Shown: one piece after another, positions 8,348-15,137 of the stretch
Numbering within the stretch: position 1 is the first letter of the stretch
Layout: each line of letters begins with the position of its first letter
Assembly: GCA_964481005.1 (NCBI GenBank)
Contig: CAYZRY010000008.1
Location: 1 to 41,895, forward strand
Direction: 5' to 3'
Length of the DNA: 41,895 nucleotides
From: CAYZRY01 sp964481005
GTDB lineage: Bacteria > Bacillota_I > Bacilli_A > RF39 > UBA660
Notes under the pieces: generated by a model
What the model saw: only the letters and a program-made list of their open reading frames with translations
Databases searched by the model: none
Told to the model about the DNA's origin: nothing
Made by a program: the position numbers and the translations under genes

Positions 8348-9391
8348 AAATATATCATTTAAATACTTAACACCCATTATTTTTCGATCAGGTTTTATAT
8401 AGTCGACATTGTATTTTAAATAATCTTTGACGTTTAATCCGTACTGTTTTCTAGACATGTTTTTCTTATCTCTGGTCTCTACTCCAATTCCTGAGTCATA
8501 GTAGTACGGTCCATCACTTAGATAAACGATGTTAAAGACTCTTGGGAAGTCAAGGTATCCAAAGACGAGATCGCTTTTAACACCGATACGCTGAAAGATA
8601 ATTTGACTAGCTTTAGCTGCGCCAATGTGATTAGTGCGTGACTCTAGTAATGCTGAAGTTGCCGTACTAGTAATTCTTGTTTCTCCTGCTGGAACACTCT
8701 TAGATGAAATGTAATTATAAACAGCTGTCTCTTTGGCATAATCAGTTTTAAGGTCTTTCCATCTATAGTATAAGTCATCCATTTTACGCATTAATCTTCG
8801 TTCATATAAATTTATAATTGTTTTATTATCGATAATGTAATTGTTATGAATAGTCATCTCATAGACATCTATTCCTTCGATAGCAATGTTAGATAAATAG
8901 AATAACTCTGGATGATCCATCGTCATAACTTTATAGACATATTCGATATTCATTTTCATTTTATCGATGTCTTGTCCTTTAAAGTAAGAATAGTTTGGAA
9001 TAAATTCTTTTTTGATATCTTTGATACTAGCTAACCATTCCATGTAAAACTCTTTTTGATCAGCATCTAGTAAACGCTCATAGAATCGTCCATCCGATGC
9101 ATATAGATCATTTACATAGTGAGGAGAATTTCTATCGATCTGCTGGTTGACATCAATCGGTTTTAAAAATTCTTGGTATCCCCAGTAAACACCGTAAGCA
9201 ATCGCTGCGACAATAGCAAGAATTAAAAAGTTTCTAACAAAACTTCCTCTAGTTCGCTTACTACGAATATAGAGATCTTGTTTTCTGCGAAATTCTTCTA
9301 ACTCAATGTTTTTCTCGGGCGAATGTTCGTTCCCATATCTAATGTATTCTGGCGTTTTGTACTGTTCGTACTGATTATTATTATCATTCAT
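8345..9391 (-). CDS. Membrane-anchored protein with degenerate transglutaminase-like domain
   Basis: A 348-residue protein: a hydrophilic cytoplasmic N-terminus (1-50), one membrane helix (about 52-72), then an extracellular part. The MTMDHPELFYL motif near residue 160 is typical of the region before transglutaminase-like domains in Bacillota surface proteins. The C-terminal part resembles that fold (RTNHIGAAKASQIIFQRIG, then RVFNIVYLSDGPYYYDSG). The expected catalytic Cys is absent from the first block and the His is replaced in the second; only the Asp-containing YYYDSG looks kept. I infer a non-catalytic relative, perhaps a binding module. It has its own promoter and terminator. Confidence 0.6.
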   Translation of the reverse strand: MNDNNNQYEQYKTPEYIRYGNEHSPEKNIELEEFRRKQDLYIRSKRTRGSFVRNFLILAIVAAIAYGVYWGYQEFLKPIDVNQQIDRNSPHYVNDLYASDGRFYERLLDADQKEFYMEWLASIKDIKKEFIPNYSYFKGQDIDKMKMNIEYVYKVMTMDHPELFYLSNIAIEGIDVYEMTIHNNYIIDNKTIINLYERRLMRKMDDLYYRWKDLKTDYAKETAVYNYISSKSVPAGETRITSTATSALLESRTNHIGAAKASQIIFQRIGVKSDLVFGYLDFPRVFNIVYLSDGPYYYDSGIGVETRDKKNMSRKQYGLNVKDYLKYNVDYIKPDRKIMGVKYLNDIF

Positions 9392-9407
9392 ATTATCACC
9401 TAATATA

Positions 9408-9436
9408 ATTGTATAATCTTTTTAGTAAAATGACAA
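9408..9436 (-). promoter_or_regulatory. Promoter of the transglutaminase-like gene
   Basis: TTGTCA (9431-9436), a 17-base spacer and TACAAT (9408-9413) on the minus strand, followed by AGGTGA and the ATG at 9391. Confidence 0.7.
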
Positions 9437-9437
9437 A

Positions 9438-9466
9438 GAAAAAAACAAAGCGAGTTAACACTTTGT
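9438..9466 (-). terminator. Terminator of the thioredoxin-like lipoprotein gene
   Basis: ACAAAG (9445-9450) pairs with CTTTGT (9461-9466), and a run of seven T follows on the minus strand. It almost touches the next promoter's -35. Confidence 0.65.
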
Positions 9467-10138
9467 CTCTTCTTCACAACTAAGTCCCAAGACTTCGTTC
9501 ATATTATTCATTAAGATACCCATCAATTCTTCTTTTTGATCTTTTGATAGTTTCTTGTATGGGTCTGTTTGTGAATCGAGCGTTCCTTTGTGAACATAAG
9601 TAATTTTACCATCTGTTACAAAGACTACGGTCGGAGCAAAGATACGTTTAGTACCTGTTGCTACTTCTTTGCCATCTTCAGTTTCTAAAATGTAATCGTC
9701 TAAATGGGCTGCTAACTTTTCAACTAGGGCATTGTAACCTTTAGTACCGTTAGATTCTTTGACAGCCTTATTATTTTCATCAAGTTTATATAAATCTCTT
9801 TCATTGATGATATTCATATAACTGATCTTTTTTAATCCTGCTTCTTTAGCTGTTTCAAGAAGTACTGGCACTAATGTGCGACACCATGGACATTCTGGAA
9901 AACCAAAGTAGATGACCCCACTACCCTTCAAAACTGCATCGATTTCATCGTAGTTGGCATATTTTATAATATTAGTGTTTTCGAGTTTCAAGTCAGTATA
10001 TTTTTTGCCACTTGAAGTTTCTTTTCCGTTTAAAGCTTCGTATTCTTTAGCAAATGGTGTTAACTTAGGCTCTTTAGCTGTAGTACAACCAAGTAAGAAT
10101 AAACTTAAAACGAAAAGATATATTATTTTTTTAATCAT
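9455..10138 (-). CDS. Thioredoxin-like lipoprotein
   Basis: A 227-residue lipoprotein: signal peptide with lipobox LLGC (lipidated Cys18), then a thioredoxin-fold domain. The redox motif is GFPECPWCRTLVP (CPWC), and a likely cis-proline lies in FAPTVVFV near residue 170. The CPWC motif suggests a membrane-attached thiol-disulfide oxidoreductase acting on secreted proteins; several surface proteins in this window carry paired cysteines. Its ATG overlaps the upstream stop by four bases (ATGA), so it is translationally coupled to the large membrane protein. Direction (oxidase or reductase) cannot be told. Confidence 0.85.
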   Translation of the reverse strand: MIKKIIYLFVLSLFLLGCTTAKEPKLTPFAKEYEALNGKETSSGKKYTDLKLENTNIIKYANYDEIDAVLKGSGVIYFGFPECPWCRTLVPVLLETAKEAGLKKISYMNIINERDLYKLDENNKAVKESNGTKGYNALVEKLAAHLDDYILETEDGKEVATGTKRIFAPTVVFVTDGKITYVHKGTLDSQTDPYKKLSKDQKEELMGILMNNMNEVLGLSCEEETKC

Positions 10139-11757
10139 TTAACTTCTGCTTTGACAACTGTGTTAATTGTCTCTCCTTCGTAATAGGTTACTGTTAATAC
10201 GTCTCCATTTTTAACAAATGGCAAGACTGCTTCACCACTAGAAAGTGGTGCTTTATATTTCTTAGAAGAACTATCCATAATATAATAGATACTTTCTCCT
10301 TCGAGATTAGCGATACTGATACTTTTAACAGTTATATCGCTACTAATATTTTTACTCTTATCAACTGTCTCTTTACGACCAGATAAGTAATTGTTTGCTG
10401 CTTGTTCGATACCTTCATTTGCACTAGTTACAGTAACATTTTGGTAATTTTGAACATCGACAAAACCGTACATTTTAACAAGTCCAGCATTGTCTTTAAG
10501 TGATATTAAGTATGTTGGTTTCCCCTTAAGATTAATTAGTAATGGGAAAGTTGCCTTGTATTTCATTTGTTGAACTTGTCCTTCGGCACTATCCATGGCT
10601 GAGAACTCTTCGGCACCAGCTACTTTGTAGTAGTTAGTTTCTTTAGTACGAAGATTTGATAGGATAAATCCTATGTTTGATTCATCACTTACAGCTGATG
10701 TAATACCAGTATATAGATAAACATCATTGTTCATGACGACATAGTTGTAACCTTCGGTTGTCTTAACGACGTTCTTCTGCCCAAAAATAGAGTTGAAGAA
10801 ACCACCGCGATACATTCCCCAGTCATTAGTCTGAGAAAGAATAAGTGATGATGTATAAACATGATCTACCCACTCTGGAACATCTTTTACTTTGTGTTTA
10901 ACACTTGTTCCATCTAGTGGATTAAAAATGATTAACTCTTTAATTTCAGCTTTTAGACCTACTGCCTTGTAAGAGACAACAGGTACTATCCAAAATGGTG
11001 AACCCTTGTCATCTACTTCGAAAGTTATCTTACCAAAATTATCAAATGGATAAGTAAATCTAAGTTTACGATATAAATCTTCACCTAGAACTGCACTTGG
11101 CATGTACTTCATCCCTTTATCAAGTTTAACTAAAGTACTTTTACCAGTCGTAGAGTCAACCATTATATATGCTTTAACTCCCTCTTTACGATTAGTAAAG
11201 TATTTGATTAGACCTGAATATTCTAGTGGCGTAACTCTGACAATTTTATTTCCATAATTGATCTGTGTATATAGATTTGAAACATCGAACTGAGAAACTA
11301 GCTCTGGAAGTTCTCCCATGACTCTATCCCCTACTTTAGTTGTCGATACTTTATCTAAAAGTGGAATCTTTGAAAAGTCTACTTCAGCTACATCACTAGC
11401 AAAATTAGAATCTTCATTTATTTTAATTCTCTGTGAGAATGATTTAGCATTAAAAATCGGTGATGCAAAAAAGTTGATGATAATAATTATCAAGGCAACT
11501 AGTGGCACTAGGAAAATAGCTTTAATGCCATGGGGCATATTAGATAATAATTTGACATCTTTCTTAGAAAGAGCCTCAGCTCCACTAAATAGAATAGTTA
11601 GCATGCCATATGCAATGACAAAGACTGCTGCAAATATCCAAAACTCTGGATTATTTAAATTGATTGGTGGCAATAATAAGTAATAGTAAAAAACCATGAT
11701 TGCCGCTGATATAATAAACGCCCTAAAACTAAAGGGACTTTTTTTATTTTTCTTCAT
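10135..11757 (-). CDS. Membrane protein with large extracytoplasmic domain, function unknown
   Basis: A 540-residue protein I do not recognise. Three N-terminal hydrophobic helices (about residues 14-35, 43-67 and 80-103) precede an extracytoplasmic region of some 430 residues rich in beta-strand patterns, with no cysteine motif or recognised catalytic signature. AGAGGTG is three bases before the ATG at 11757; the in-frame start fifteen codons upstream would cover the promoter and lacks a binding site. The four-base overlap with the thioredoxin-like lipoprotein suggests the two work together at the cell surface, but this is inference. Confidence 0.8.
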   Translation of the reverse strand: MKKNKKSPFSFRAFIISAAIMVFYYYLLLPPINLNNPEFWIFAAVFVIAYGMLTILFSGAEALSKKDVKLLSNMPHGIKAIFLVPLVALIIIIINFFASPIFNAKSFSQRIKINEDSNFASDVAEVDFSKIPLLDKVSTTKVGDRVMGELPELVSQFDVSNLYTQINYGNKIVRVTPLEYSGLIKYFTNRKEGVKAYIMVDSTTGKSTLVKLDKGMKYMPSAVLGEDLYRKLRFTYPFDNFGKITFEVDDKGSPFWIVPVVSYKAVGLKAEIKELIIFNPLDGTSVKHKVKDVPEWVDHVYTSSLILSQTNDWGMYRGGFFNSIFGQKNVVKTTEGYNYVVMNNDVYLYTGITSAVSDESNIGFILSNLRTKETNYYKVAGAEEFSAMDSAEGQVQQMKYKATFPLLINLKGKPTYLISLKDNAGLVKMYGFVDVQNYQNVTVTSANEGIEQAANNYLSGRKETVDKSKNISSDITVKSISIANLEGESIYYIMDSSSKKYKAPLSSGEAVLPFVKNGDVLTVTYYEGETINTVVKAEVK

Positions 11758-11773
11758 AAACACCTCTGTTTTT

Positions 11774-11802
11774 ATTGTATAGGAAAAGCTATTTTTAAGC
11801 AA
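11774..11802 (-). promoter_or_regulatory. Promoter of the membrane protein / thioredoxin-like lipoprotein pair
   Basis: TTGCTT (11797-11802), a 17-base spacer and TACAAT (11774-11779) on the minus strand. Confidence 0.75.
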
Positions 11803-11803
11803 G

Positions 11804-11828
11804 AAAAAAGACGTATTTAAACGTCTTT
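11804..11828 (-). terminator. Terminator of the sortase gene
   Basis: AAAGACGT (11807-11814), loop of six, ACGTCTTT (11821-11828), then T residues on the minus strand. The stem overlaps the sortase stop codon. Confidence 0.8.
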
Positions 11829-13458
11829 AATTAATCATTTTAGCATGTATTACAAGTCTTTTAGCTGATCCTTCAAAACAGGTTGAAAGTGTTAATATTT
11901 TATCTTTTACACTAAGTTCTACTCCAAAGTTATGAATACTGCGATTTTTAATTTTTTCATGGAACTCTTCAATTTGACTATCACTGTTAAAGTTATTATA
12001 CAGGTAATCGTTTGTTACATTCAGTGTGTATATTGAAAATATTTGCCAGCTGTGAGACTCATCGGTTGTGTTAAATGTTATGTACTGATTATTTGGATTA
12101 GTATACCAGCTTTTATCAAGGGCAGCTTTAAGACTACCGAACATAATACCATTATTAGTACGATGACCATAGATAATAGTGTTATCATCCATATCTTTAG
12201 TTTTATTACGATAATCCATGAATACCCATCCATAGATATTTCTCTTCTTATAGAAATTTCTATTTAGATAGTAGACATTGTCTTTGGCTTGAACTACTGG
12301 ATAGTCTACTTTTGTTCCAGGAACTGTTAACCAGCCAACAGTATCGCTATTTTTTTCTTTTAAACTTTCCCAAACTTTATCTAGCTGTTGAAAATAGATG
12401 TCATACGATGTATCTCTTTGATACTCTATCCCACTGGCTTCGGCTTCTTCGATCGCATCTTGAGCACTTATCTCACGACTGATACCGCGTTGAATATTAG
12501 CTATTTCAGTAGAAATTAAATCATTTTCTTTACCTATTTGCTCACTAGCTTTAGCATCTTGTCTTTCTTTAAAACTAAAAATACCAAGTAGTAAAAGAAT
12601 AATGATAATGACAATTATTAAAGTAGTTCTAAATAAGCTCAAATTAAACTGCTTTAAGAAATACTTACTCTTGTGCTCACTTTTGTAGATAATTTTTATT
12701 TTGACATTGTTACTTTTAAAATAACGAGCATGACTCTTCTCCAGCCTACTGACTAAAGATATGACATTTTCACTATCGATATGTCTTATTTTAATTAGGA
12801 CATTACTAGCATTATTTCTATTTAAATAAGCAATAATTGTACTTATTAAATTGTAGTCGTAATACTGAAACTCAATTATCTTGATACGATTATTTATTCT
12901 AAAGAAAGAAGCTATGTCTTCGGTATCAAACTGATTAGGTTTTTCAGTAATAACGATGTTTCGACAGTAATATATTTGATCGTAACTTTCCAGTTCGTTA
13001 ACTTTCATGAAGTTACTGTAAAACATCTCTTTTTGACGAAGTTTAATTCGCTTTCCAAAGTCACTGTCAAGTGTGTCAAACATGAATGGAGGCATCGAAA
13101 AACATTCGACTTCCTTTAGATGTTCAGCAGCACTTAATGCCTCGAAGGTCTCATAGTTTAAGTTTACATCTTCGACTATCTTTACTTTACTTAAAAGCGG
13201 GATGTCTTTTGTCAAGCTAAGAGCTAGTGGAGCGACACTAATGCTATTGATCAGTAATTCTTTAATGTTCTTTTTAGCAACAATCAAACTCAAAAAACTA
13301 GTCATAGTGTACATATTTTTTGAAATATAGACGTCGCTAAAGAACATTGTTTCAACATCGATGATATTAGTATTATTAAGATTAACTTTCTCTTCGATGA
13401 AGTTTACTGTATCAAATATCAATTTATTATCAGAGGTTATAATCGATATCTTTGACAT
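11827..13458 (-). CDS. Class B sortase with large N-terminal cytoplasmic domain
   Basis: A 543-residue protein. The C-terminal part (about 345-543) is a class B sortase: GWLTVPGTKVDYPVVQ, NTIIYGHRT with the catalytic His, TLSTC with Cys527 and KRLVIHA with Arg534. A membrane helix (about 273-296) precedes it. The first 270 residues are predicted cytoplasmic and resemble nothing I can name; ordinary SrtB is about 230-250 residues, so this extension is unusual. AGGAG lies six bases before the ATG at 13458. The gene is divergent from a secreted protein with an NPKTA sorting signal, its probable substrate. A palindrome covers the leader. Confidence 0.88.
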   Translation of the reverse strand: MSKISIITSDNKLIFDTVNFIEEKVNLNNTNIIDVETMFFSDVYISKNMYTMTSFLSLIVAKKNIKELLINSISVAPLALSLTKDIPLLSKVKIVEDVNLNYETFEALSAAEHLKEVECFSMPPFMFDTLDSDFGKRIKLRQKEMFYSNFMKVNELESYDQIYYCRNIVITEKPNQFDTEDIASFFRINNRIKIIEFQYYDYNLISTIIAYLNRNNASNVLIKIRHIDSENVISLVSRLEKSHARYFKSNNVKIKIIYKSEHKSKYFLKQFNLSLFRTTLIIVIIIILLLLGIFSFKERQDAKASEQIGKENDLISTEIANIQRGISREISAQDAIEEAEASGIEYQRDTSYDIYFQQLDKVWESLKEKNSDTVGWLTVPGTKVDYPVVQAKDNVYYLNRNFYKKRNIYGWVFMDYRNKTKDMDDNTIIYGHRTNNGIMFGSLKAALDKSWYTNPNNQYITFNTTDESHSWQIFSIYTLNVTNDYLYNNFNSDSQIEEFHEKIKNRSIHNFGVELSVKDKILTLSTCFEGSAKRLVIHAKMIN

Positions 13459-13468
13459 ATAGTACTCC

Positions 13469-13486
13469 TATTCTATATATAGAATA
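13469..13486. promoter_or_regulatory. 18-base perfect palindrome in the sortase leader
   Basis: TATTCTATATATAGAATA is its own reverse complement and abuts the sortase ribosome binding site. It could be an operator or an RNA hairpin that hides the site. Confidence 0.5.
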
Positions 13487-13509
13487 ACACAAAGTGTAAA
13501 AAACATAAA

Positions 13510-13538
13510 GTTTTATTTGTTATCAAAGCAAATGTCAA
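13510..13538 (-). promoter_or_regulatory. Probable promoter of the sortase gene
   Basis: TTGACA (13533-13538), a 17-base spacer and TAAAAC (13510-13515) on the minus strand. The -35 is perfect, the -10 weak. Confidence 0.5.
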
Positions 13539-13540
13539 AC

Positions 13541-13607
13541 TTTACACCTATTGACAATTACTTTGCACTTTTATCTTTGTTTTATGTAAAGTGCTGTGTT
13601 AGACTTT
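13541..13607. repeat. Cluster of TTTACAC / TTTGCACTT / GTAAAGTG elements
   Basis: The divergent region has TTTACAC (13541-13547), TTTGCACTT (13562-13570), GTAAAGTG (13586-13593) and further ACTTTAC-like copies; AAAGTGTAAA lies at 13491-13500. They look like direct and inverted copies of one short site. TTTGCACTT and GTGTAAAGT recur at 17812-17830. Confidence 0.4.
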
Positions 13608-13629
13608 ACTTATAGGAGGAAAGAATAAA

Positions 13630-14319
13630 ATGAAAGGTAAAAGATTATTAGCGACACTTTTTGCTATCGGATTATTTTTTGGAGGAGCATTTCAAGTTAT
13701 GGCGGTTGCCAATGTCGACTTGTCAGAATACTTAAGAATGCCAGATTTACTAGTAGATCAAAGCCAAAACTTACAAATTAAATATGATGACCCTGATACC
13801 CCAGAAACTGACGGTATTGTGGCTGATGCAGCAAACACAACTGGTGAATATGAGGTTGTTGCACTAACAAAAGAAAAATATGATGAGATTAAGGCTCTCG
13901 AAGTTGCCTATGAAGCTCTTCTTGCAGATCCTTCAGCAACTCAAACAGATATAGATAATGCTAAGGCAGCACTAGAGGCAGCATTAGCAGCTGAATGTAA
14001 CAACTTAGTTGCTACTCCAGATTACAGTTTCACAGTTGCAAAAGATCAATTAAACTGGATCGATTGTGAACAAACTACTACTTATACATTAGTATTTTAT
14101 AGACTTACAATCAATTCAACATTCTATGATTCATATAAATTACAACCGTTAACAGATCCTGCAGTTTGTGAAGAACCAGCTACTCCGACAACGCCAACTA
14201 CTCCAGTAGCTACAGAAAATCCAAAGACTGCTATCGCTAACCCTTACGTATTAGGTGGTGTAAGTACAGCTATTACTGCTACTGCCCTAATGATTAGTCG
14301 TAAGAAAAGATACATCTAA
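13630..14319 (+). CDS. Secreted sortase substrate with NPKTA sorting signal
   Basis: A 229-residue cell-wall-anchored protein. An N-terminal signal peptide (about 1-26, ending near QVMAVA) leads to a secreted part with an alanine-rich helical stretch (about 80-120), two spaced cysteines (C122 and C140 region) and a Thr-Pro linker (about 186-197). The C-terminus is a sorting signal: NPKTA, a hydrophobic segment and the basic tail SRKKRYI. The NPxTx form fits class B sortases, and the sortase gene is divergent next door. GGAGGAAAG precedes the ATG. The role of the mature domain is not recognisable. Confidence 0.85.
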   Translation: MKGKRLLATLFAIGLFFGGAFQVMAVANVDLSEYLRMPDLLVDQSQNLQIKYDDPDTPETDGIVADAANTTGEYEVVALTKEKYDEIKALEVAYEALLADPSATQTDIDNAKAALEAALAAECNNLVATPDYSFTVAKDQLNWIDCEQTTTYTLVFYRLTINSTFYDSYKLQPLTDPAVCEEPATPTTPTTPVATENPKTAIANPYVLGGVSTAITATALMISRKKRYI

Positions 14320-14329
14320 TAATTGAAAA

Positions 14330-14355
14330 ATAGGTATTGTACGATACCTTTTTTT
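14330..14355 (+). terminator. Terminator of the sortase-substrate gene
   Basis: AGGTAT (14332-14337), loop of six, ATACCT (14344-14349) and a T-run on the plus strand. Confidence 0.75.
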
Positions 14356-14360
14356 AATGC

Positions 14361-14387
14361 ATAAAAAAAAGATATTAAATATCTTTT
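14361..14387 (-). terminator. Terminator of the nrd operon
   Basis: AAAAGATAT (14367-14375), loop TAA, ATATCTTTT (14379-14387), then eight T on the minus strand, directly after the nrdG stop. Confidence 0.8.
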
Positions 14388-14941
14388 TAAATGTATATTT
14401 TTTCGCTTTCGTGTTCTTCTGCCTCTTTCGGAGCGTACTTTTCATCTTCGATAACTGTCCCCTCTTTTAGCGAGGCAGCTACATCGATAATGCGCTGATT
14501 TTTAGATCCTCTAAACGGAACTTCAAAGCTTTTTAGGGCAATGATAAATCTGCCATCAACAAGTGTGTCTATTTCCTTTAGTAAATCTAGATAAACCGGT
14601 TCTTCTTTAGTTTTGCGCATCAGTTCTTCATAGCGATAACCAGTGTAACACCAGACATTTAAACCCTTCTTATGGGCATGTTTGGCTATTTCTAGACACT
14701 GAGCTGGTTGCTCCATTGGATCACCACCAGACAAAGTTATCCCATCGTGATCAGATAGAGAATCTATCTCTTTTTTTATTTCCTTGATATCGACCATTTC
14801 CCCAGCTGTAAAGCTATGAGTACTTGGATTATGACAAGAAGGACAGTTATGAGGACAACCTTGTGTCCATATAACTGCCCTAAGTCCTTCACCATCAACA
14901 ATACTATCTTTGGTCATCGGACCAGATAATCTTATTTTCAT
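14387..14941 (-). CDS. nrdG: Anaerobic ribonucleotide reductase activating enzyme
   Basis: A 184-residue radical SAM activase that places the glycyl radical on class III ribonucleotide reductase. CPHNCPSC (CxxxCxxC) binds the 4Fe-4S cluster, preceded by GLRAVIWTQG; SGGDPMEQP is the SAM-binding GGE-like motif, and LVDGRF matches the family. It starts within TAATG, overlapping the stop of the 58-residue glycyl-radical gene by one base. Last gene of the nrd operon. Its C-terminal tail, past about residue 155, is somewhat longer than in E. coli NrdG. Confidence 0.95.
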   Translation of the reverse strand: MKIRLSGPMTKDSIVDGEGLRAVIWTQGCPHNCPSCHNPSTHSFTAGEMVDIKEIKKEIDSLSDHDGITLSGGDPMEQPAQCLEIAKHAHKKGLNVWCYTGYRYEELMRKTKEEPVYLDLLKEIDTLVDGRFIIALKSFEVPFRGSKNQRIIDVAASLKEGTVIEDEKYAPKEAEEHESEKIYI

Positions 14942-15117
14942 TATAGATAAACGTCGTTTATACCAGAATGTTTAACACGATCATGCTCTTCATCTTTTTT
15001 ACCATTGTTGAAACGATCAACAGTTCCAACTAGGTAACCAGTGATGCGACGAATTCTTTCGAATTGTACTCCTTCACCAACCATTTTTGAGCTCTTTAGT
15101 TCTTTTTCAGTTTTCAT
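14941..15117 (-). CDS. Split-off glycyl-radical domain of class III ribonucleotide reductase
   Basis: A 58-residue protein between nrdD and nrdG. Residues 21-50 match the extreme C-terminus of canonical NrdD: RIRRITGYL followed by DRFNNGKKDEEHDRVKH. In ordinary NrdD the Gly of RRxxGYL carries the radical, so Gly27 is the predicted radical site. The adjacent NrdD lacks this motif. GGAGAGGA sits eight bases before the ATG at 15117; the gene lies 20 bases after nrdD and overlaps nrdG by one base. I infer that this peptide docks on NrdD and is activated by NrdG. Similar short proteins may exist in databases annotated as NrdD. Confidence 0.85.
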   Translation of the reverse strand: MKTEKELKSSKMVGEGVQFERIRRITGYLVGTVDRFNNGKKDEEHDRVKHSGINDVYL

Positions 15118-15137
15118 AATAATTCCTCTCCTTTTTA

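Noticed and set aside
4332..10138. UGA read as tryptophan (Mycoplasma-type code)
   Set aside because: rmuC and the membrane protein at 10135 end in TGA at natural family ends, and Trp codons are TGG.
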